A stretch of 64,000 nucleotides of DNA, taken from positions 169,562 to 233,561 of the forward strand of contig JADLZK010009376.1 in assembly GCA_015847255.1 (NCBI GenBank). Direction: 5' to 3'. Under the pieces are notes generated by a model. That model saw only the letters and a list, made by a program, of their open reading frames with translations, ran no database searches and was not told the DNA's origin. Shown one piece after another: positions 23,001-35,569 of this stretch. The translations under genes and the position numbers were made by a program. Position 1 is the first letter of the stretch; each line of letters begins with the position of its first letter. The stretch is from Hyparrhenia diplandra (Eukaryota; Streptophyta; Magnoliopsida; Poales; Poaceae).

Positions 23001-24770
23001 CCAACCACGAAGGTATTGGCGCAACCTCCCGATCTTAGCTTGCCATCTTTCAATAGGCGAAACCTGAACCTCGGAGTATTACGCCACACATCACTCACCA
23101 TTTCATGAAAACCGTCTCTAGCAACCATCCCGGTTCAAACTTGAACCGAGATTGATAAGTTGAGGACGGAATATTTGTAGAAAAAAAGAAGAGGTGTGTG
23201 ATCGATATTTCTCTATTCAATGCATGTACGGTGGTAGCGGAAACTTGTTTTCAAAGTCGGTATAGGTAAGAATCTGTCTAACTTTTCAAACGTTTGATTC
23301 GCAGTTATTAGCCCATGTGAATTTTCTTCCCTGTCATCTCAATCTCTCTTAAGTTTAAGGAGTCTATTACGGCATTGAACGTAAAACGGCCACTTATCAT
23401 TAAAGTTACTATTATTTTTCTTAGCCTGGTTCCGTAGAATGTTAAAGTCACCACCTATAACAATAGGTAAGGTTTCTTTAGAACATACACGGACCATTTC
23501 GCATAAGAAATTGGCCTTATGTTACTTTGTGTTGGGACCATAGGCGCCATCGCCATTAAATTTGAAATCATCTTGTTTGTACCAAAGTTTGAATTTAATA
23601 TAAAAAATCACCTTCATCAATTTCACCAACGTCAAAAGTTGCCAAATGAATTCCTAGTAACATACCACCGGATCGACCTCGTGGAGCCATACATAAAGGC
23701 CACAAATAATCTCTCACAAGCAGAGATATTATTCAATGTGGCTCATGAAAAAGTTGGCTCTACCGGTTTCCGATAAGGCAATGAAATCTAGATTTTTTTT
23801 TCTTTTGTTAACTCGACAAAAATCTATATTTTTATAATCTGCAAAACCCATTGCAATTCCAAAATATTCCTTTCATTTAGACTGAATTTTGTATATCTTT
23901 TTTTTAACAATCTTCTTTTTTCTTTTTAGTACTTTTAGATTTTGATTTAGCTCTAGGTAAGACGGGAGACAGTAGACACTTAGCATCACAGCCCCCATCA
24001 CCCAGCGCCTCTACTACCTCAGAACAAATTAAATTTAGAGCCTCTAAATCAATGTTGTTATCTTGAGCAAATTGTAGAGGCATCATCGGCTACATCTTTT
24101 GGAACATTCAAACAAGTCCTATTCTCAAAAAAACGTTGGCATTCTAAATCTCTTAAAAATTAATTGATTTACTAACTTGACAAGAATCATTTCCTAACGA
24201 ACCCCTAGAGCATCAGTGGTTTTAATTAAATATGAATCATCATGGAAAGCAAAGGTGCTAGGTTGGGGGTAAATACCTTTGGCGTAAGAGAATTCCAAAT
24301 TTCGCCGAGCCTTCAACTTGGTCGCTTTTTTTACGTAGAATCTTGGTCCAGGATGGATGCTACTCTCTTGCTTGATCTACCATGTGACATAGTCCCACCA
24401 AGTTGACTTTTAGCCTTATCAATAATTCGAGTCATTTGCTTTTTTTGAGCACCTTTGCATTCACATGTCCGGCTTTTTCTCAGAGGACAACAGCACTAAA
24501 GTTGGGATCATGTTGTTGTTCCACAAACAATCTAGGCGGTTCTTGCACACCTTTGTCATGGCGTCTACCGCTTTTAGTCGCATAATCCCACAGGGACCGC
24601 TATATGCCTATTAGGCTACTAGCAATTGGCAAATGCAAATCGATCATGAGATTTCAAAGCAATAATGGACTCATTAAAAATTTAGCGATTTTCAAGTTTA
24701 GGTTTTACCTAGTCCCAACTTGCAAGCATGGTGGGAGAGAGATTCCTCCCTACTCTCTCCGCCCCGAACT
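20016..24770 (-). mobile_element. Decayed L1-type LINE, minus strand
   Basis: A T-run at 20016-20025 is the poly-A tail of a minus-strand element. Minus-strand fragments follow ORF2 order. About 22754-23128 is the linker before the RT. About 22325-22510 has the RT motif NKAPGPDGFPPEFY. About 21461-21670 and 21229-21453 hold the post-RT part, including the FPFLYTGIPMN and QPKEQGGLGILN blocks. About 20884-21147 is a C-terminal remnant. An ORF1-like basic segment lies at about 23904-24086, and a short Cys-containing stretch at about 24440-24500. Stops and frameshifts are everywhere. The 5' end is diffuse, and no certain target duplication was found. Confidence 0.8.
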
Positions 24771-24854
24771 CATATTATCTGTCGTTTTAGTGACATAAAA
24801 ATTAAGAGGAGTGAAAAAAAGATATGGTACACAAAAAAACGATGGAAATGTATT

Positions 24855-25399
24855 TTGTCGATTCCGGCTAGATTGGGCCGGAATTGACACGTCGATTGGA
24901 GTTGGGAGAGGGGAGGAGGATGATGATGGTGGTGACGGAGGTGTGGGGTGGCGGGCGGAAGGCGGCATGCAAGGCTGCGAGCCTTGAGGGCGGGGCGGCG
25001 GCGGCTCGAGGGTCAAGGCAAAGAGATATTTTTATTTTCTTGCTTGTCCCCTAGACATTACATGCCTCTTGCTTATATAGCCCGACTAGTGGGACTTGTA
25101 ATCTAAGCAATCTCTATAAGGTTTCCTTATATTTGGAATACCTTTTACAAGCAATTTCCTATTTTATTATTTCCTAATAAGGGTCTTCCTTATAGATGAG
25201 ATAGCCCCTTGCACACCAAAAATTACCTAAGATAATCCTAACTTGAAGACGGCTTTAACTCGGAGTCGTGCGGGAGAGGGAAGGCGGCGACGGCAGGCCC
25301 GGCCTCCCCCCATGCCGGCCCCTGGGCCCTCCCCCGGGCCGGCGACCGTTGCTTTTGGCCCCAATTAGCCACTCGGCCGGCCTAATTTCGATTATGACA
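24855..25399 (-). repeat. Gag-only family LTR (3' LTR of copy 1)
   Basis: About 545 bp. It shares with 27377-27947 the blocks 'gcttatatagcccgactagt', 'cctaataagggtcttcctta' and 'ccttgcacaccaaaaattac'. The two LTRs differ at many sites, including several single-G losses. Confidence 0.85.
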
Positions 25400-26250
25400 T
25401 TTCCCACCGTTCGACGAGGTGGCGCTGGCCCGTCCACGCCGCCCAACCCACCAGTGGTGGCGAAAGGCACGTCGTCCGGGGAAGCGACAATTCCGTGCCC
25501 GAAGTAGAGGATGAGAGGGCCGCGACTTGGATTGTCGCCGTTGCAGATGTCGGAGTCCCGGGTCGGAGAAGGAGAAGTCGAGGTGGAAACCGCCGAAGTA
25601 GGGCGCGGGAACTTGAAGCTCGGCGGTGGTTGCACGAAGGAACGTTCCGCGCATGCACGATGCATGACGGAGGTGCCGAGGGTGCCCGACGCTCGAGCAT
25701 CCGGGCGAAGTCGCCGGTAGAGACGTAGGTGTAAGTTGCCGGCACATTCACCTTTGCATGGAGTTGCTGCGATGAGCGTGTCGACTGAAGTAGGCGGCGA
25801 CGAGGTGAAGTCGAGGAGGCAGCCGTAGGAGGAGATCGGGCCCGGGTGTCTTGCCGACGGGGTCCCAAAATTTTGCCTCTCCTTTGTCCACGGGGCGCCA
25901 ACCGTGATGTTGTCGATGCGGAAGAAGACTTCGCCGTTGTCGCCAAAGAGGAGGACGGTGGCACCCTCGACCGATCGTCGGGCGCGCTGGAGAAGAAGGA
26001 CGCTTGCCGGAACGCCCCGCTCCTCCCGAAGGCGGTGGGGAGGTGGAAGCCCAGCGCGCGGCCGTGCGTGGAACATTCTCCCCAGCAGAAGTCACGAGAA
26101 GCTCAAGCCGGCCGGGATGTAGTAGCGGTGGAAGTACCTCACAATGCCGTAGCGGAGGCTCCATTCTCGTGCGATTGATCCCGGCTCGATGGCGCTGAGA
26201 TGATCCCGAGCTCCTTGTTTGTAGTTGTGCCCACTTGCATTTCGGTGATC
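25400..26250 (-). other. Unidentified 3' segment of the gag-only retroelement
   Basis: This segment is shared with copy 2 (about 55230-56100). Read on the minus strand, both copies contain YGIVRYFHRYYI and, in shifted frames, further short similar stretches downstream. Long frames are also open on the plus strand because of the GC content, so coding strand and function are not settled. No retroviral enzyme motif is present. It could be captured host sequence or non-coding element sequence. Confidence 0.4.
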
Positions 26251-26299
26251 ATGTTGTTTGCCGGCCCCCGATGTCTTCCATGGCAACAAAGCAAGACGC

Positions 26300-27340
26300 T
26301 GTCCCGGGCATGCGGTCACGGCAAACGCCGCTATGTCGCCCGTCGAGGCCACCAGGTGTTCGCGGGCGGTCGGCAAGGCGGCGCCGATGTCATCATCCTT
26401 GTTGGCGTCGTCGCGGCTCGCCGTCGTTGTAGCGGCGGGCAAGGTCAATGGCCTCCTCCAACGAACGAGGCTCGAACCATTCGGCGTGTTGGCGTCTCCG
26501 TAGGCCTTCCACGAAGAGTCCGACGCGGTGGCGCTGTCCCTCGAGTTCCATACGTGGTGCATAGTTCTCGGCGTCGATGTAGTCGTTCGACTTGCCTCCC
26601 CGGGAGGCGGCGCGTGCGCCCGAAGTGTCGAGGCAGGTGGGCGTCCCGGTGATGGCGAGGTGGTGAGTGAACTTGTCCCACTTGATCGAAGAGTTCGCCT
26701 TGGACAGATCCATGTACCGCATCGCAGCAATACCAACGAGGTGGAAGGCGGCGTAACTCACGTAGTCGGCCGGGGCGATCTCGGATTAAGCCGGAAGAAG
26801 AGTTCCGGCTTGCGGCTTGAGGTGCGGGTCGTCGGTCGCCGTACTCCCGGACTTGCAGGCGGCGTGGCGTAGCGAGGGTATGTGATGCCGCGGGTGGGCG
26901 ATCGAGGACGCCGCGGGTGGCGATGGGGTAGCGGGGGGTGCCGCGGTTGGCGCCGTCTCGCGAGGGCGTCCCGCACGTGTGTGTCGGTGAGGAGGAGCGG
27001 CGGTCTTTGCCGTGATGTCGAGGGGGTGGCGTCGATGACGGCGGAGCGTCGAACGCCATCATCTTCCTCAGACGGAGGATAGCGGTCGGACCGTCGCGGC
27101 CATCGCGGCGGCGGGGCGGCGGCTAGGGTAGAGGCGGCCCGGCCCCGCGTTGCCGGCGGGCGGCGGCGGGTCGTCTTCCCACAGAGTCGCCAGACGCGGC
27201 AGGGGTCCTCGACGTGATGAAGACGCATCTCCATCCCGGCGTAGGCGAGTCTCGATGTCGTCAAGCACGGGCGATCCGAGCGCAGTGGGACGCCGAGCGC
27301 CCCCTTAGCGCGCGTTGAACTCCTTGATCTCGGAAGCCAT
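26300..27340 (-). pseudogene. Gypsy-type gag remnant, copy 1
   Basis: The likely start is the ATG at 27340 (MASEIKEFNARL), 37 bases inside the 5' LTR. A Pro/Arg-rich N-terminal half is followed by gag-like sequence: FHLVGIAAMRYMD, SSIKWDKFTHHLAI, and RVGLFVEGL with a downstream SLEEAIDLARRYNDG. This pattern matches the capsid part of grass gypsy gag, with a W..F sorting segment and then an 'FV.GL' helix. The frame shifts several times. The zinc knuckle is not seen. Confidence 0.6.
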
Positions 27341-27376
27341 GGGTGGTGGGAATCGCCCCAGCCTCGGGATACCAAT

Positions 27377-27947
27377 CGTCGATTCCGGCCAGATTGGGCC
27401 GAATTGACACGCCGATTGAGTTGGGAGAGGGAGGAGGATGATGATGGTGGTGACGGCGGTGTGGGCGGCGGGCGGCGGCCGCCGGGAGGGGGGTGGGCTG
27501 GCAAAGAAAGGTGCAAGGCCGGCGAGGGCGAGGGGGCGGCGCGGGCGGCCGAGGGTCAAGGCAAAGAGATATTTTTATTTTCTTGCTTGTCCCTAGAGAT
27601 TATATGCGCTGCTTGCTTATATAGCCCGACTAGTGGGACTTGTAATCTAAGCAATCTCTATAAGGTTTCCTTATAATGATCGAATACCTTTTACAAGCAA
27701 TTTCCTATTTTATTATTTCCTAATAAGGGTCTCCCTTATAGATGAGATAGCCCCTTGCACACCAAAAATTACCTAAGATAATCCTAACTTGAAGACGGTT
27801 TAACTCGAGTCGTGATGCGGGAGAGGGAAGGCGGCGACGGGCGGGCCTCCCCCCTGGGCAAGGCTGCCCCTGGCCCTCCCCGGGGCGGCGACCGTCGCGT
27901 TTGGCCCAATTAGCCACTCTCGGCTGGCCCAATTCGGATCATGACAA
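27377..27947 (-). repeat. Gag-only family LTR (5' LTR of copy 1)
   Basis: Partner of 24855-25399. It carries the same promoter-proximal block 'cttatatagcccgac' and the same terminal sequence. Confidence 0.85.
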
Positions 27948-28248
27948 GTATTGGAAAAAAGAGAAAAAATGTATTGTTAAGTGAAAATAAAAATTAATTT
28001 GAAACAACTATGGAAGGCTAAAATGACTCTTATTATGGGATGTTAGTATATTCACCCCAAAAAAGAATACAACTCTGGCCTAGTCTTAAATAAAATATAT
28101 CTAAAAAAATAACATCTATTTGGAATAAATGTTGATGCTATTTTCTATAAATTTAGTCAAACTAAAATAATTTTGACTAAAGACAAAACTATGTCTTGCA
28201 TTCATTTGTGGACGATGGTTCTAACACCATTTATATAGTTATTATGTA

Positions 28249-28470
28249 CTCCCTTCATCTCTAAAAGAAATGAATTTCTAGCAAGGTAAAAGACCGTGCT
28301 ACCTCTCATTAAATTGTTGAACCTTAATAGCTTTTCAGTTACCAAAAAACCTAATTAAGTAGTGTTGTTTGGAGAGAGAGGTTGTGTTAATTAACCTAGA
28401 CTATGAGAGAGATTAATGTGAATCGAGGAACACTCACCTCTAGAAATTGATTCTCTTGGAGACAAATTTT
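28249..28470. mobile_element. Possible Stowaway-like MITE
   Basis: The left end CTCCCTTCATCTCTAAAAGA and the right-hand 'ctagaaattgattctcttgg' segment form imperfect inverted repeats, with TA on the left. The right border is uncertain. Confidence 0.4.
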
Positions 28471-28593
28471 TTGCCTACAAGACAGAGAGAGACTACTAGT
28501 TTCCCCCTTTGTCTTGATTTCCTTGATAGCTACTTATGGGCGTGCGCTCAAAAGATACAAACAGGGATTCACAACTCATAGAATGAAATGACA

Positions 28594-28665
28594 TGGGGCG
28601 TGGCCAAGTGGTAAGGTAGCGGGTTTTGGTCCTGTTACTTGGACGTTCGAATCCTTCTATCCTAG
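28594..28665 (+). pseudogene. trnQ-UUG: Plastid-derived tRNA-Gln(UUG) copy
   Basis: The 72 bases align to chloroplast trnQ: TGGGGCGTGGCCAAGTGGTA at the 5' side, the anticodon region GGGTTTTGGTCC with TTG, and the T arm GTTCGAATCC. The acceptor 3' strand reads TATCCTA, where the plastid gene has CGTCCCA. That leaves a mismatch and several G-T pairs. The changes are C-to-T and G-to-A, as expected for methylated plastid DNA decaying in the nucleus. No intact nuclear tRNA promoter context was judged. I take it as a NUPT fragment, not a working tRNA. Confidence 0.75.
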
Positions 28666-29610
28666 ATTTTTTTGATGTAAAATTCCCCAAAACAATTTAA
28701 CTTCCAATAAAAACTTGTGGAATTCAGTCTTACAAAGAGGTCTCGTGCTTAACTGAAGATGCAGAAACTCAAAAAGGAGGATTCGTGAACATGACATGTT
28801 GGCGTACGTCCTCACCAAAGCCTACTTTTTCACCGGTCAACATGAGTTGTAGTAACCGGTTGTACTCAAAGGGTCCCTAGAAATTTTCTAGAGACGAAGT
28901 ACAACCACATCTAAACGCAATTTTTAAAAATTAAAAACACGTATTCAAAAAATAGAAACTCTAGTTTTTGAATCAATCTGAAGAAATATGACAAATTCAA
29001 AGACCATGACATTTCACTAGATTTAGAATGAGGACTATTTCTTACCTGCTTTATTTGAAATTTTAAAAGTTCATCCACAAAACGCTAGCGCTGACGAGCC
29101 TGTCGTTGCCCCCAATGACAGGCGGGCCCACCCTCAAACGGAGCCTAGCAGCACAGCATCACTGTCGTAGACAGGCGGGCCCCGAGATGCTCCCCACTCC
29201 AGCCCGTCTCCAGACTGCAGCCCCGCCGCCCCCAGCACCAACCACCCCCTCACCACCACACGGAAGGCGGAAATCCCCCACGCGCAAGCGTTTGCCTCGC
29301 TGCTTTGGCGTCCGTCTGCCGAAACAAAGTCGCCGTCCTCCCTTCGTCGCCCCTCACCTTCACCTCACCTCCGCCGTCGCGTTCCCCCCCCCCTCCTCCA
29401 CCGGCCTGTTTGACCTTGTCCACGGCTCGCCCGTTCCCCTCCCCTCCTCCGTCCCCGTCCTAGGTTTAGTGCTCCACAGACCCCAATCACCACCCCGCGC
29501 CGCGCCGCCCGAAGAGCAGTTGCCTTGCCGCTTGCGGCGGGCCCATATGGTGGCCCCGGCGTCGTCGTGAGGCTGCGCGCGCGCTCGTCTTGTATACCGG
29601 GAGGAGGTAG
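28666..29610. other. Spacer and presumed promoter/5' leader of the E3 ligase gene
   Basis: 28666-29050 is AT-rich with nothing recognised. 29100-29600 is C-rich with CT-rich blocks, as in promoters and 5' leaders of grass housekeeping genes. The open frames there are composition artefacts. No clear TATA box is seen. Confidence 0.4.
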
Positions 29611-32600
29611 ATGGGGCCCGCCGCCGCAAGCGGCGTCGTGATCAGGGCCGCGGTGGTAGGGGCTCGTGGTGGTCGGCATCGCCCTGGCCCCGCCGCTGGC
29701 CGCGGCGCTGCGGCCGCTCCGGGAGCGCGTCGCGTCCGTCGGAGCCGCCGCCTCCGCCGGTTCGTGGGGCGATGAGGTGAGACCGGTGCTGCGGGACTTG
29801 GATTGATGGGTTGGAAGTCCTTTCCCCATTTGTTTTGTATATAATAACGTGCAAGGGAGTTTATGTGAAATTAGGGAATTGGGAGCTTAGGGTTTGGCGA
29901 TCGGATTGGACGAGATGTGGAGTATGGTTGATTTTGACTTAATTCTGTGATGCTGGGTTTTATTTCACGGACTTGCACTAGAGACTGTTTCCATGGCCTG
30001 CTTGGGATGGCTACGAATAGGAATTGGCTGTTGTGAGTCAAGTTTCGGTTTGGGAATCAACTTAGTGCATATAATCGAAATAGTGATTTGAACTCTTTAT
30101 GCTGTGGGTTTGCTTGATTGTAAGATCCAAGCGCTTGTAAAGAGTCTAGGTAGTTGGGAATACCCAATTGCTTGTGCCATTTCTACTTTAGAATGATTAG
30201 TAGGAGATAGTTGAATGACAGCTCTAGTTGGTTTTGGCTGTCTTTCATTTCTTATGGCAGGGATGCTAACTGATTGTAGTCCTCAGATGACTAGTACTTG
30301 CATCTAGTTGGTATGTTTGTGGCTTAGCTAGTTGCTTACAATCTGTGTGTTTGTGCAGCATGCCTTCTTCAAAAGGGATGAGAACGATATAGGCCCATAT
30401 TCATGGAATATTACAGGAACGTATAAAGGTAACATCTGTTTTTTTTCCATAGTCCTGTGATGGTTATGCAATAATTGGTTTTGAGTATTAGCTTTGGTTT
30501 CCCTTTCGCTTAATATTGCGTTTTGTTAGCTTATGTTTCTGTTCAATACTCAATATGAATGGCCATTGTTTTGAACTGCATTTTGGGATGATTACCTGCC
30601 TTCAGGTTTGTATATGTCATGTTGGCTGGTAGACAAATCCAGTTACTTGGGTTAGACTATAGATGAAAACCCAGCAAAGGGCATCAAAAGGGTTGGCTGG
30701 CATACAAATAATCTGATATACCATTTAAAGCATTTGAGTATGTCCTTTAATTCTTATAAGAGTTCACTGTTGCAGTCTTTGAAATTCTATTATCTGTGAT
30801 GTCTTTTCTTTTGGCATTACTGATTTTATTCTTAAGAAACCAAATGATATTTATTTTGTTGGGCTATTCCAGACAACTGAGTGGCATCAAATCTTATTCT
30901 TATTCTTAGTACCACTACCATGTTTTCAAAATTGTGTGGTTTCTTTATTTTGTCTGTCATTATTGTTTAGATAGAGATGTCCTTGTGCCTAATGTGTTCC
31001 TCATGTTTGCACATAATATTGCTCAGACTCCAGAGATGTCTCGTTCTTAGGGTCCATTTATTGCTGCTATGTCTTACTTACAGTACACATGGAATCTTTA
31101 AAACATTTTCTTCAATATTATGCTGTAGTGACTTAAGAAAAAGATTGAAGCCATGATGACTCACAGTGAAAGTATGTCTCGTGTGAATATTTACGAATCA
31201 GATACATAATTACATCTATTATGCGATCCAATGTTAAGTACACTAGCTCGACTACCATAGTCTTGAAATATAATAAAGCATATACAACTGTGCCCCACCT
31301 CCTCTCTTGGGTAATACCCTATTATTGCTTTGTTATATATATTGTGTAGAACACTGGTTCAAAAAAAAATGTGTACTAATGTAACCATTTTATGGTCTAG
31401 GGAGCTGGACCTTTGCCGGTGCAACAAATGGTTCGTCTAGGTTTCTTGAGTTTGTGGATTCTAAAGGTGACTCAGTTCTTGAATTGTTGAGCACTCCAAC
31501 AAAGATAAGCGGGGTGCATTATGTTCAGGTAGATTGAGCTCCTTTCTTATTACTATAATTACTTTTGAAATAAAATAAATAAAACAACTATCACATGAAC
31601 CAAGTGTTGTGCCTTGGTCATACTTTTCTTTTGTCATTCTAGTTAAGCCCATATGCAAAAAAATCAGGTGTTTAATTCATTTTCAACCTGAGTTAACTGT
31701 AATAAAGAATGCTATTGCAAGCCTGGTTTGTAACCTTGAGCTAACTATGATCATGGATGTTGTTGCAATATGGTCTTTTCCTCAGCATGCTGTACTCACT
31801 TATTACTTTCCTTACATGGGCAGGGTTCAATTACATTCCATGATGTCATTGACAATGCCCACGATGGTGGAGTAGCTCAAATAAGGTTAGAAGGAGTGTA
31901 CATATGGCCTTTTAGACAACTCCGCATGGTAGCAAACAGGTAACTGCCTTATTTTTCTCTCTGTAACTGAAGGTCTGTTTGAATTTCATTCTTCCGTGGA
32001 AAGTTTCTTGTTAAATATAAATATTTTAGACACCCTCCTTTTTTGTTGTATCTCCTAGTGAAACTTTATTTTGTCCTTTTTAGTGGTGCAGATGGTGAAC
32101 CACTTCAGGAAGAGGATTACTTTTTGTCAAATCCATACCATTTGGTAAGCTCACACATTTAGCTTGTTTTGTTTTTTAGTAGTACATGGATACTAATGTA
32201 AATTCTGTTTCGCTTCCTGAGTTTTCACAAGATTATTGGTATCCATCAGATACCTTTGTCTAAGCTGTCTTCAAATGTGCATTTATCATACCCAGAAAAT
32301 CTCATGCTTTTACCTGGTTGATTTGTAACAGCTACGAATTTTCTCCTCTCAAGTGTTCCAAGAATCATCTGAAGAGAAGAACCAAAGGAAGAATTGTAAG
32401 ATTCAAATTGTACACTCAAATATTATATATCGCCTCCTGCAATTTTTTGATGTGTGTTTTTCCTCCTTATTATCAGCTCTCACATATGACATGGAGAAAC
32501 ATTGCAACACAGAAATAGCTGCTAAGGTTGTTCGTGTGTCATCTAACCCAAATGGTATGAATTTCCTTTACTTTATTCTTAGATTCATTCCACAATCAAT

Positions 32601-35569
32601 TTTTGTGCTTCATCATAATTTACATGTGGCAATACTAAACTTTTAGTTGGTAATTTCCTCATATTCAGTTACAGCTAACACAGTATCTGCTTTTGCAAAA
32701 ACTTTTTGTTTAACTAGATGGAGAACATGAGAAGTACCGTTTGGAGGGTTTGGTGGAGAGTCCCGCTGTCGATGATGATGGGGAATGCTTCTCCCCTATC
32801 TTATTGAATGCGACTTCTTTGAATGTTGAAGTTTATTACAACAAAGCAGTCAACTACACACTGATGGTCACTTTTGTATCCTCTGTGGCTGTTTTATTTT
32901 ATTTTTTATGTTGATTTTATCTTTATTGGTCTGTCCAGTTTGTGAATTCCCTAACTAGTGTATGCTAGATCTCTTTCCTTCAAGTTTTGCTGTTGATTAG
33001 ACAAATGGAGCATAGCAACACTCAATCCGTAAGCATTTCTTTTTCCCTTTGAGAGAGATTTAGCAAAACAAAACAACTTGCATTACATGTCTTCCAAGCT
33101 CATTTGCTTGAGTTGCTTATGTATTACTTACAGGAGCTGCTAAGGTTTCTATTTTAATGATTGGCCAACAAGCTATCATGGATGCATATCTCTGTCTACT
33201 TCACCTTACTGCTGGGATATTGGTTGGTGAGTACTGTGACTTTAATTTGTTTCTGCTCTGTTCTTTGACTGCTTCATTGTAACATCTGCTAATAATTTTT
33301 CTTCCCTTTAATTGTAAACTAAAAACATGACCAGGTAGGATTTCATTTATTTTTGTTCATGGATTTGTGCCTTTGTTTTCTGTATTTGGTTATATTTTCT
33401 TCAATATTCAGTCCCCTTTTGATTAGTTACTCAGTTCATGCTTAATTGATGACACCTTACAATTTAAGGGAGATCTGAACCAAAGCAAAATATGTCTATA
33501 TTATGGTTATGTTACATACCTAGTGGAGATTGTGGAAAGTTAGATAATAGCTTTCTCAAACTCGTATCCAACAGGCCATGGCAACTAACCTGCTAAATTC
33601 TCTACCATTGATGAAGTACCATTTATTACCCTCAGAGTGCTTCATGAGATATAAAAAACAATTTCACTTTCTATTGCTATTAATCATAATATTAACTACT
33701 CAATCTGTTCCAAATTATAGTTCACTTTAGCTTTGTCCTAAGTCAAACTTCCAACTTTGACCAAATCTAGAAAAATGCATTAACATCAATATCAATTTAG
33801 TTTCATGAAATTCTCCATGAAATATTTCTTGATAGCACATTTATTTGAACTTGTAGATGTTAGTACATTTTTCTAAGAACCCTGGTCAATTTTAGAGAAA
33901 TTTGGCATAGGACAAAGCTAAAAGTGAACTATATTGGAACATGGAGGAGTATTGGCCTGATTAACTTTTGTTACTACTTCTGCTTTGTGATTATAATTGA
34001 CTTGAATAACATTTTCTTATGTGTTTAACTTTCTACAGAGTCACTCTTTAACGCCTTCAAGCGGCTGCATTCTTCAAATTCGTTGTATTTTCTATTTTTG
34101 AAATGAGGTACCTTCTTGCCATATGGAAAGCAAGTAGGCCTTTAAACAGTGGAGAAGGTTGGGAGATAATGAGGCGAGAGCTCTCTGTTCTCTACAGCCG
34201 CTTTTTGTAAGTAGTAACTATGCTCATTTGGTTTCTTTTTCACTAAGAATCACGCCAATTGGAATGAATCCTAATCAACGTAGTTTGCATACAGTTGCCA
34301 TATATATGTTTCTATTAGAACTTACATGTGCAATCAATCTGACCTTCCCCTGTTCTGGTTCTTATCCACAGCATTTGTTGTCACCTTTACCTGCTGCATG
34401 TAAATCATATTTATCCATGTTTTAGTTGGTAGGTGAAGTACTTGGTGCTTGCTATAAATGGAAACCTGGATATTCCATTAGAGTTTTTAGAGTGATCATT
34501 TCCTTTGTTAACTTGATACAAGATACCTTACCCCCCCAAAGAAAAAAGACAAAAAAAAAAAAACTTATGGTAGTATGTCACTATTTCAAGAGATGTGGGC
34601 TTATTTGCATGTTCTAGATACCGGTACAAATGTTTACCTTTTTCTTAACCAACTTTAAGGTTTTCGCTAATTTGCTTTGTGACCTGCAGATGGCATTCTT
34701 TTGGGAGGAATCCTTCTAATGTACGAGCTGCACAATTTCTTACGGCCACTTCTCCTTCTGATGTACTCCTTTTGGGTACCTCAAATTATCACAAATGTCA
34801 TCAGGGACACAAGAAAACCTCTGCACCCACAATACATTTTAGGCATGACAGTTACCCGCCTTGCTATTCCATTGTACATATTTGGTTGCCCTAATAACTT
34901 CATGCGCATTGAGCCCGACAAGAAATGGTGCATAGCTGTTACAGTATTCATGGGTATCCAAGCAGCAGTGCTTCTGCTTCAGCACTATCTTGGTTCCCGC
35001 TGCTTTATTCCTCGCCAGGTAATAACTATATAATGTTATCATCGCACATGCATTCTTCTTTGCAGCAATGCAGCATCGTAGATGCATTTTAGTTGCCAAC
35101 TTGTCATTGCCATTGATCATGCAGCTAATCCTTCCCTTCTAAGGCTGTTTAGGTTGCCACAGTAGATGTGTTTCACTATCGATCTGTTCCTTATATTGAT
35201 GTTCATAGCGTGTTTTATTAATATCAGTTTTTAGAAGTAACCTATTGTGTCCACTTTCTACTCTTTTCAGATACTGCCTGAGAAATACTGCTACCACAGG
35301 AAGGTAGAGGATAGCACAAATCAGCCCATTGATTGTGTTATTTGCATGACTACAATCGACCTTACCCAAAGAACAAGTGAATACATGGTAAATTGTGAAA
35401 TATTTTTGTCATTTCACTTTGCAGGCAGCTTTTACTGGTTACTCACCGTCCGACCCTCCTGCAGGTGGCACCTTGTGAGCATATATTTCACTCAGGCTGT
35501 TTACAACGTTGGATGGACATCAAGATGGAGTGCCCAACTTGCAGGCGCGCTCCCCTACCGCCAGCTTAG
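29611..35569 (+). CDS. FLY1: FLY1/TUL1-type transmembrane RING E3 ubiquitin ligase, 14 exons, several 1-base lesions
   Basis: Exons are 29611-29776, 30359-30428, 31401-31528, 31824-31939, 32084-32144, 32332-32395, 32477-32554, 32718-32875, 32969-33028, 33134-33226, 34039-34206, 34690-35018, 35271-35387 and 35465-35569. The product would be about 570 residues: an N-terminal signal anchor, a long lumenal domain (GPYSWNITGTYKG, GVHYVQGSITFHD, YIWPFRQLRMV, NPYHL), several membrane helices from exon 9 on (FLQVLLLIRQMEHSNTQS), and a C-terminal RING-H2 (CVICM ... PCEHIFHSGC ... CPTC). In Arabidopsis, FLY1 is an endomembrane E3 ligase that affects pectin methylesterification in seed mucilage; yeast Tul1 is similar. 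Every intron has GT-AG ends. Exon 1 (near 29658), the exon 10 start (33134) and exon 11 (near 34058, and the T-run at 34202-34206) each show a one-base offset from the family frame. The start codon is tentative. Confidence 0.9.
33699..33949. mobile_element. Stowaway-like MITE in intron 10 of the E3 gene
   Basis: It starts CTCAATCTGTTCCAAATTAT and ends 'attggaacatggaggag', with TA on both sides (33697-33698 and 33950-33951). The internal 'agttcacttt' / 'aaagtgaact' blocks extend the inverted repeat. Size 251 bp. Confidence 0.8.

Larger units (their letters stand above)
24855..27947 (-). mobile_element. Gag-only LTR retroelement, copy 1, minus strand
   Basis: The LTRs at about 24855-25399 and 27377-27947 are flanked by GTATT (24850-24854 and 27948-27952). 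In the element's direction the LTR starts TTGTCAT and ends GGAATCGAC(A)A. The primer-binding region just inside the right LTR reads TTGGTATCCCGAGGC. The interior is only about 2 kb: a gypsy-type gag and an unidentified 3' segment, with no protease, RT, RNase H or integrase. It must depend on enzymes supplied elsewhere. Copy 2 at 52346-57821 and a solo LTR at 60471 belong to the same family. Confidence 0.85.

Noticed and set aside
24504..24512. GGGATCATG as target duplication of the minus-strand LINE
   Set aside because: The matching copy on the left is several bases away from the poly-T, and ORF1-like sequence may extend on either side, so chance is likely.
25255..26076. 273-codon minus-strand frame as a captured host gene
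   Set aside because: The second copy of the element keeps only short pieces in frame and no domain could be named, so no host gene is claimed.
28594..28665. Functional nuclear tRNA-Gln gene
   Set aside because: The sequence follows the plastid gene and the acceptor stem is mispaired.
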